In this document: piece by piece, positions 61,149 to 64,000 of the stretch
Position numbering within the stretch: position 1 is the stretch's first letter
Layout: the number at the start of each line of letters is the position of its first letter
From: Sipunculus nudus
Taxonomy: Eukaryota > Annelida > Sipuncula > Golfingiida > Sipunculidae
Assembly: GCA_026874595.1 (NCBI GenBank)
Contig: CM049311.1
Span: 38,770,676 to 38,834,675, forward strand
Length of the DNA: 64,000 bases
Direction of reading: 5' to 3'
Position numbers and translations under genes: made by a program
The notes under the pieces: model-generated
What the model saw: only the letters and a program-made list of their open reading frames with translations
Databases searched by the model: none
Told to the model about the DNA's origin: nothing

Positions 61149-61234
<86 letters not shown>

Positions 61235-62901
61235 GTAGGAGTCATTTGTAAAATCATATTCAATGACTGAAAGATGAAAAAACAACTAAAAAAACGATTG
61301 ATGATCAATTATTGATTATTTTTTTGGTACCATCTGTATTACCTTGAAATTTGTTGTACAGAATAAAACCCTAAAATATGGAAGGTTCAAATTCAGTCCA
61401 ATTGGTATAATGCTGAAAGGTCAGGGTAATTTCCAGGTATGAAACTTATAGGTTGCACAAGGTTTAGTTTTAATGCTGTTCTCTGTTTTATGCCCTGTCT
61501 TTCTTATATCCTTGACAAAATATGAATATTTTATCTTGATAATATGACTTGTTTGGATGTGCATACATAATTGTTTATGATCAATTATACAATAATGCAG
61601 CCATTTTAATCAGTTATGAATGAAAATGACTAGTCATCGATAAAATGGATTCATTGGCACACCACAAGCATATATACATTTTTTTTCAGAATTCTACTGA
61701 AGAAATCAGGGAGTAGAACACCTCGAATTGAGTTAGAAGAAATGGGACCCTCTATTGACTTTGTGATGAGGAGGACTCATTTAGCGTCAGATGACCTTTA
61801 CAAACGAGCAAAACAGGTTCCCAAAGAGGCCAAGGTCAGTACATAGTGGAAACACAGTCAGTCTATAATATATCGAAACAACTTTGGCGGCCAGATCTTA
61901 AATCTGCAACCAAATCTTTAAATAAAACTAAAGGAGGGTGTTTATAGTCTGATATCACCAACGATGTCAGTCTTATCCAGCTTTACACTTTGCCTTCCTT
62001 GTTTTTCGGGCTTATTCATTCTTGTAGCTTTTTTTGGCTCCCTGGGGAGCATACAACCCAAGCAGCCGTATCAGGCACTAGAAGATGTTCTACATTTGCC
62101 TGCACCCATGACCAGTACCCATTCAATCCAAGGTAGAGAGAGTGCACCCTTGTGGCAAAGACTTTGGCTAGGAAACTTAGCCCACAGGGCAGTCAGAATT
62201 GGATGCAAACCCAAAACCCTATCCATGTCAGACATATTTGATGACAGTGTGCTCCTAGCTAGCTTATTAAAAATGTATATACAGTGACTGACATCATCAG
62301 TGGAAGTTGCTTGTTTATATCTGTTCTCTGGTGATGAATATAACACAATCATTGTGAAGTGTTAGTCATATTTGGATTATTTGTCTCATACAAATTCAGT
62401 ACAAGGAAAGACATTTCAGATGACAGGCAGCAGAATAACTAATGCAACCCTTGGGCCTAAACATTTCAAGTCTCCTTTGTATGAAAAAATATCAAAGAAA
62501 AACATGCAGACAATGATACGGGCATTGACTAAAGGTGTTCATGGTGGTTTTTGGAGCGCGCCCAAATCATTCAAATTTTGCGCTTGTCCAGTTTCTTTAT
62601 GGGTTACTCACAACCGCTCTGCTCGTGGTTATTCATTGAATGTATACACTGTTAAGGTCATGTATAGTTTACGGTTAGGTCAAATAAATTAGCCTTTTCT
62701 TTTTTATCATTTCAGCCTAAGAAGAAGAAGAATGTTTCCCAGGACGTGTTTGGCACCAAGGAGGGTCGTATTCACATGCAGAGACAGGATTACAGCAAAC
62801 TGCAAACACGGAAGATGAAGGCACTGAAAAAACGGCCCAGCAGTGAATCAGCCTTAGAGCAGCCACAAGCAAAACTGCAGAAACAGAGTGAAGAGACTTG
62901 A
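43339..62901 (+). CDS. RPF2: RPF2, ribosome production factor 2 (Brix domain), 10 exons
   Basis: RPF2 works with RRS1 in the nucleolus to bring the 5S RNP (5S rRNA, RPL5, RPL11) into the pre-60S particle. Exons: 43339-43358, 50860-50992, 51547-51584, 52176-52215, 52874-52955, 55968-56044, 56485-56584, 58541-58643, 61690-61834, 62716-62901. All junctions have AG/GT borders and compatible phase. The protein is 307 residues, against 306 in human. It follows family order: MVLRRVVKPK start, basic N-terminus, ENDKVAMFIKGG, Brix core about residues 30-235 (SLFMFGSHSKKRPHN, HILDMIELGIDNF, DFFRGPKIDKVRLAGLEHVL, PRIELEEMGPSIDF), then the basic lysine-rich tail (PKKKKN, KLQTRKMKALKKRP). No key segment is missing. 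Intron 1 (7.5 kb) and intron 7 are loaded with mobile DNA. Confidence 0.97.
43494..43617. mobile_element. partial, diverged copy of the MULE-like terminal repeat
   Basis: Reads ACCCTCGAAAC..ACCGGTGTTTTGGGTAT..GACGAAACACCTATT, matching the outer 130 bp of the inverted repeat starting at 43677, with small deletions. It sits just before the intact element and 135 bp inside RPF2 intron 1. Confidence 0.65.
44278..44376 (+). other. short open segment inside the MULE-like element
   Basis: ATG at 44278 opens 32 codons (MSSELATISQFVCIQDVMSN first) ending in TGA. It lies in the interior between the inverted repeats. It may be a captured exon or chance; it resembles nothing I recognise. Confidence 0.25.
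44626..44814 (+). other. exon-like 62-codon segment inside the MULE-like element
   Basis: An acceptor-like ACTTTTAATACCAG precedes 62 open codons and TAA. The peptide is charged and non-repetitive (YDLAISRLQRSSRKNLGQLR; later RDEFSSQQQRSRHSLRTDL). Its composition and the splice-site-like border suggest the 3' terminal coding exon of a host gene picked up by the element. The source gene is not recognised. Confidence 0.35.
45165..46641 (+). mobile_element. satellite-cored Helitron-like element (180-bp units)
   Basis: Units beginning ACTTTTTTTCGCAATGCCTG start near 45177, 45361, 45541, 45721, 46257 (5' part lost) and 46435. Each is about 180 bp and ends with AAAATTTCATGAAAAATAGA-type sequence. 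The last unit runs into GTGTC-GTTCT-GACAC (46621-46635) followed by ATCTAG/T, a Helitron-type 3' hairpin and CTAG end. The tail of an earlier unit lies at 43619-43676, left of the MULE-like insertion. The 5' end is not identified. Non-coding. Confidence 0.6.
45898..46256 (+). mobile_element. 359-bp Helitron-like element nested in the satellite
   Basis: It interrupts the fourth satellite unit: the unit's T-run is split, and TTTCGCAATGC resumes at 46257. It begins AGCCCTCAGCTCATAGGC after a T and carries CTGTCCGTCTGTCC runs. It ends with a CTGA-TTA-TCAG hairpin 14 nt before CTAG (46253-46256), followed by T. Confidence 0.6.
46642..47900. other. RPF2 intron 1 segment without recognised features
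   Basis: AT-rich, non-coding. No exon, hairpin-terminated repeat or gene was recognised. Confidence 0.45.
47952..48088 (+). promoter_or_regulatory. heat-shock-element cluster with TATA box
   Basis: Three groups of alternating inverted GAA/TTC pentamers: 47952-47969 (GAA-TTC-GAG-TTC), 47998-48005 (TTCTAGAA), and 48047-48069 (TTC-GAG-TTC-GAA-TTC, each with 2-bp spacing, the last three perfect). TATAAATA follows at 48081-48088, 11 bp after the last element. This is the layout of an HSF1-driven promoter pointing along the plus strand. It lies 2.8 kb upstream of RPF2 exon 2, within intron 1. It may be the U3 of a solo LTR, a lncRNA promoter, or an alternative RPF2 promoter. Confidence 0.65.
48089..48600 (+). 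other. GC-richer transcript-like region downstream of the HSE/TATA promoter
   Basis: Clearly less AT-rich than its surroundings. AATAAA at 48361-48366 lies about 250 nt after the expected start. The similar GTGTAGCACATTCTCC and GTGTAGCACAATCTCC blocks lie near 48464 and 48536. TATA, downstream AATAAA and short repeats fit an LTR (U3-R-U5), but TG/CA ends, a primer-binding site and flanking duplications were not found. No protein frame. Confidence 0.35.
49544..50044 (-). pseudogene. hAT transposase N-terminal fragment (BED zinc finger)
   Basis: ATG at 50044 opens MFKGGRKKDPIWVHFLEVEV, then a BED-type finger: aromatic residues followed by CSNC and HYKKC (C-x2-C ... H-x3-C). It continues to DKEMAKLFYTCNIPFAVADK, the hAT segment just after the finger. 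Similarity then stops, where the frame runs into the element's left terminal repeats. The catalytic RNase H-like core is missing, so the gene is an internal-deletion remnant. It lies entirely within the hAT element 49574-50562 apart from its last 30 bp. Confidence 0.8.
49574..50562 (-). mobile_element. non-autonomous hAT element with 8-bp target duplication
   Basis: The identical octamer ATTGGCCG flanks it (49566-49573, 50563-50570). Ends are CAGGGTTGG...TTTCTGCC on the left and GGCAGAAAC...TCAACCCTT on the right, short imperfect inverted repeats of hAT type. Subterminal GGCAGAAA/TTTCTGCC motifs are repeated many times near both ends, as expected for transposase-binding sites. It carries only the N-terminal part of a transposase. 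The perfect duplication suggests a fairly recent insertion. Confidence 0.85.
50860..50992 (+). CDS. RPF2: RPF2 coding exon 2
   Basis: 133 nt, acceptor TTGTCTTTACAG, donor GTAAGA. Encodes KPKNQRVKRALERKEPKLHE and NDKVAMFIKGG, the basic N-terminus leading into the Brix domain. Confidence 0.97.
51547..51584 (+). CDS. RPF2: RPF2 coding exon 3
   Basis: 38 nt microexon-sized piece, acceptor ACATTTCAG, donor GTGAGT. Encodes YLLKKPLARMFK, equivalent to the vertebrate ALKKPYGVLYK segment. Confidence 0.93.
51830..51925 (+). repeat. tRNA-derived SINE-like fragment
   Basis: GCCTAGTTGTTAAGGCATTTG resembles an A box and GGTCTCCTGTTCATACTCC a degenerate B box about 35 bp later. A nearby A-rich tract (51938-51960) could be its tail. 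Intronic in RPF2. Confidence 0.35.
52176..52215 (+). CDS. RPF2: RPF2 coding exon 4
   Basis: 40 nt, acceptor TATTTACAG, donor GTA/GTAAGT. Encodes RNIVRPFENANSV, matching the family's NITRPFEDQTSL. Confidence 0.94.
52874..52955 (+). CDS. RPF2: RPF2 coding exon 5
   Basis: 82 nt, acceptor CTTGAAG, donor GTGAGT. Encodes EFFSEKNDASLFMFGSHSKK and RPHNIVL. The acceptor has a weak pyrimidine tract, but the protein alignment leaves no doubt. Confidence 0.95.
53290..54435 (-). mobile_element. decayed pogo/Tigger-like DNA transposon
   Basis: The minus strand from 54435 starts TACCGTAGATTC and contains ATAAGCCGCACCC, a terminal motif common in pogo/Tigger-type elements. At 53636-53295 an open frame has the look of a Tigger/Jerky-type transposase tail: an acidic stretch DIGDSDSESEGDYDP, then YMEEQGFAAGDVEADHGLLR and a basic end. 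The catalytic core is absent, and the second terminus was not found. 53900-54200 holds duplicated blocks GGTATTAGATTTAATTT and TTATCATCGTTTG. Confidence 0.4.
54436..55967 (+). other. remainder of RPF2 intron 5
   Basis: AT-rich, non-coding, no recognised repeat; ends in the good acceptor TTTTTACAG of exon 6. Confidence 0.5.
55968..56044 (+). CDS. RPF2: RPF2 coding exon 6
   Basis: 77 nt, donor GTGAGA. Encodes RLFDAHILDMIELGIDNFKT and MSEFK; HxLDMIELGIxNF is a signature of RPF2 orthologues. Confidence 0.97.
56485..56584 (+). CDS. RPF2: RPF2 coding exon 7
   Basis: 100 nt, acceptor GTTTCAG. Encodes VSKCATGTKPGLLFAGEPFD and NDPEYQRLKSLLI. The donor context TTGTTAATAG/GTATGCTGATAC is copied several times downstream in the intronic minisatellite. 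Confidence 0.97.
56585..56785 (+). repeat. 22-bp minisatellite, left part
   Basis: Repeats of TGATACTCTAGTTTAACAG and TGATACTCTAGGTTAACAA, starting directly at the exon 7 donor. One copy includes a pseudo-donor, TTGTTAATAG/GTAAGC, with GT at 56667. Confidence 0.9.
56785..57822 (+). mobile_element. Helitron-like element with 146-bp tandem core
   Basis: It splits the minisatellite: the flanks AATTCAT and TGTTAATAGG rejoin to give the sequence of the intact unit at 56651-56666. It starts (T)AGGGCCCTGCTTG and ends CACATCTAG/T, the same 3' end as the element ending at 46641. The core has six units beginning GGATGATTGGTACC near 56804, 56951, 57096, 57240, 57395 and 57539, spaced 144-155 bp. Open frames across units are shadows of the repeat. 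Confidence 0.65.
57823..58385 (+). repeat. 22-bp minisatellite, right part
   Basis: About twenty more alternating TGATACTCTAGTTTAACAG and TGATACTCTAGGTTAACAA units. Three copies contain GTTAATAG/GTATGCTGATAC pseudo-donors with GT at 57832, 57987 and 58202. A longer-order repeat of about 215 bp is visible between the last two. Confidence 0.9.
58541..58643 (+). CDS. RPF2: RPF2 coding exon 8
   Basis: 103 nt, acceptor GCTTTATTTCAG, donor GTATTG. Encodes FFRGPKIDKVRLAGLEHVLM and FTAIDGKVYLRSHR, the C-terminal half of the Brix domain. Confidence 0.97.
59339..59419. repeat. (TA)n microsatellite, 81 bp
   Basis: Nearly perfect TA array with one phase slip; abuts the inverted repeat at 59421. Confidence 0.97.
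59421..59715. repeat. inverted repeat arm A, CTGGGCCAGCCCAG-rich
   Basis: Repeated modules AACTGGGCCAGCCCAGAT and ATCTGGTCCA, rich in self-complementary sequence. The reverse complement of 60945-61148 matches it from the outer end (AGGCCCAG..TTAGAATCTGGTCCA), so the two are inverted copies about 1.2 kb apart. Confidence 0.7.
60945..61148. repeat. inverted repeat arm B
   Basis: Inverted, diverged copy of 59421-59715. Like arm A it has a microsatellite at its outer end, here (CA)n(TA)n. Confidence 0.7.
61149..61231. repeat. (CA)n(TA)n compound microsatellite
   Basis: About 20 CA units to 61189, then about 21 TA units. Confidence 0.97.
61246..61675 (+). repeat. interspersed repeat, copy 2 (partner at 20550)
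   Basis: Same orientation and block order as 20550-20965 (AATGACTGAAAGAT, CACCATCTGTATTAC, GATAATATGACTTG, GACTAGTCATCGAT). It ends 15 bp before the acceptor of RPF2 exon 9. Confidence 0.7.
61690..61834 (+). CDS. RPF2: RPF2 coding exon 9
   Basis: 145 nt, acceptor TTTTTTTTCAG, donor AAG/GTCAGT. Encodes ILLKKSGSRTPRIELEEMGP and SIDFVMRRTHLASDDLYKRA, near-identical to vertebrate RPF2. Confidence 0.97.
62040..62195 (+). repeat. dispersed repeat, copy 2 (partner at 3190)
   Basis: GGAGCATACAACCCAAGCAG at 62047 and AGAGAGAGTGCACCCTTGTGG about 90 bp later parallel 3197-3320. Open frames across it are incidental. Confidence 0.6.
62716..62901 (+). CDS. RPF2: RPF2 coding exon 10 (last)
   Basis: Acceptor TATCATTTCAG, 61 codons and TGA. 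Encodes PKKKKNVSQDVFGTKEGRIH, then SKLQTRKMKALKKRP and a divergent glutamine/lysine-rich tail. This is the basic C-terminus used for nucleolar retention and RNA/5S RNP contacts in the family. Confidence 0.97.
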   Translation, partial: PKKKKNVSQDVFGTKEGRIHMQRQDYSKLQTRKMKALKKRPSSESALEQPQAKLQKQSEET

Positions 62902-62925
62902 CTCTTACATTAGAGGGTGGGGGTT

Positions 62926-63072
62926 AATAAAATTGTATGTTCTGTTAAAGTCATATAAATAAAAAGTACCAGCATTCTTAAACTACCACAGGAATGTGTA
63001 GTTATGAATTGCTCCTTGTGGTTTTCTGCTATCTTAGGCCTACTGATGATGACTCTTGTTATGTGAAATAAA
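62926..63072 (+). terminator. RPF2 polyadenylation signals
   Basis: AATAAA at 62926-62931, 62958-62963 and 63067-63072, all within 175 bp of the stop codon; alternative 3' ends are plausible. Confidence 0.6.
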
Positions 63073-63360
63073 AAAATTATATACAGTGGTTTACATGGTT
63101 TTCTTTGATTGATATTTCATTTCCATTCTATATGATTCCTCAGGCCCTGTCTTCACCTAAACCTTGTCCTCGAATCCAGATTCATTTCCGGAAAATCCTA
63201 ACTTGAAACCCCATCTCTCCTTGGACTGTTGACCTCTCTGTGCTGCCCCCAATTGATGAACTATGGTATTTATCTACCCTCTGCTGCAAAGAAACCCACC
63301 CAATAGACATGGGGGGGAAAAGGGTAGTAGGTTTTATCTACTTGCTATCATTTTTATTAG

Positions 63361-64000
63361 CTCAGCTGACTAAAAGTCATCTGAGCTATAGCGATCACTC
63401 TTTGTCCGTCGTCCGTCTGTCTGTCCGTCTGTCCGTTAACCAGGCACAAATCGTAACCGCTGGACCTAGAACCTTGTAACTTGGGATTCTGAGAGGTCCA
63501 TGAAAATCGCCTTGGAAACCAGAAATTAGGTCTCTGTTACCCATATCCTTCGAGCTATGGGGCCCCAAAGTACCCCCCAGAAAAGTAAAAAATTTCATAC
63601 AAAAACTTCAATATCTCATTAACTACTTGACTGATGGTCATGATTTGTGGCATAACTATTGATCATGAGATGTTCCATCAGTTCCTGAAGACTGATGGCG
63701 CCACCTGTATTTTTCGATTTTTTACGAATTTTTTTCTCTATTTTTGATACCTTTAAAAATGTGAACATCTTTTAACAAGGTACAAATCGTAAAGACTGGG
63801 CCTAGAATCTTCATTCTAGACACACTGAGAGACCTATAAAAAGTCTCCATGGAAACTAGAAATTAGGTCTCTGTTACCCATATCCTTCGAGCTATGGGGC
63901 CCCAAAGTACCCCCCAGAAAAGTAAAAAATTTCATACACAAACTTCAATATCTCATTAAATACTTGACTGATGGTAATGATTTTTGGCATACATATTGAT
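63361..64000 (+). mobile_element. AGCTCAGCTGAC-type Helitron-like element, cut by window end
   Basis: Starts AGCTCAGCTGACT after a T-run, followed by the palindromic arm ATCTGAGCT and CCGTCTGTCTGTCC runs, the same 5' end as 8011. Inside, a block of about 145 bp (GAAATTAGGTCTCTGTTACC to CATAACTATTGAT) at 63521-63663 is repeated nearly unchanged at 63859-64000, so the core is tandem with a 338-bp period. Non-coding. Confidence 0.6.

Overview
This is a 64 kb piece of an AT-rich animal nuclear genome. Genes are split by GT-AG introns of 0.1 to 7.5 kb, and introns and intergenic DNA are packed with degraded transposons, minisatellites and microsatellites. There are no bacterial operons, rRNA, tRNA genes or CRISPR arrays. 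The repeats look molluscan: AGCTCAGCTGAC-type elements followed by CCGTCCGTC runs, Helitron-like elements with minisatellite cores, and microsatellite-tailed repeats. A marine mollusc is the best guess. This rests on pattern recognition only.

Three protein genes are supported. (1) 4268-5710, plus strand: one intronless reading frame for a 480-residue ankyrin-repeat protein with a C-terminal SOCS-box-like segment (ASB-type ubiquitin-ligase substrate receptor). A splice acceptor sits just 5' of its start codon. (2) 43052 down to 13185, minus strand: CCDC81, a centrosome-associated protein with two HU-like domains. It was rebuilt here as 15 coding exons (796 codons with every exon, 752 without one cassette exon), all joined in compatible phase. 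(3) 43339-62901, plus strand: RPF2, a Brix-domain ribosome biogenesis factor. It was rebuilt as 10 coding exons giving 307 residues, starting with a 20-nt coding exon followed by a 7.5 kb intron.

CCDC81 and RPF2 are head to head, with start codons 286 bp apart. The shared interval has an X-box-like RFX site, an inverted CCAAT box, a CRE-like site, ETS-like sites and a CACGTG E-box. These fit one ciliary/centrosomal gene and one ribosome-biogenesis gene driven from one bidirectional promoter.

Region by region: 1-3.3 kb holds a piggyBac-type MITE, hammerhead-like duplicates and a decayed Ty3/Gypsy pol fragment. 3.3-6.3 kb is the ASB-type gene. 6.5-10.3 kb holds Helitron-like elements. 10.3-12.8 kb is intergenic. 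12.8-43.05 kb is CCDC81 with its intronic repeats. 43.05-43.34 kb is the shared promoter. 43.36-50.86 kb is RPF2 intron 1, which contains a Mutator-like element with long terminal inverted repeats and a 9-bp target duplication, a 180-bp-unit satellite element, a strong heat-shock-element/TATA promoter, and a small hAT element with an 8-bp target duplication. 50.86-62.9 kb holds the other RPF2 exons. Intron 7 there carries a 22-bp minisatellite that repeats the exon 7 donor site and has been split by a Helitron-like insertion. The window ends inside another AGCTCAGCTGAC element.
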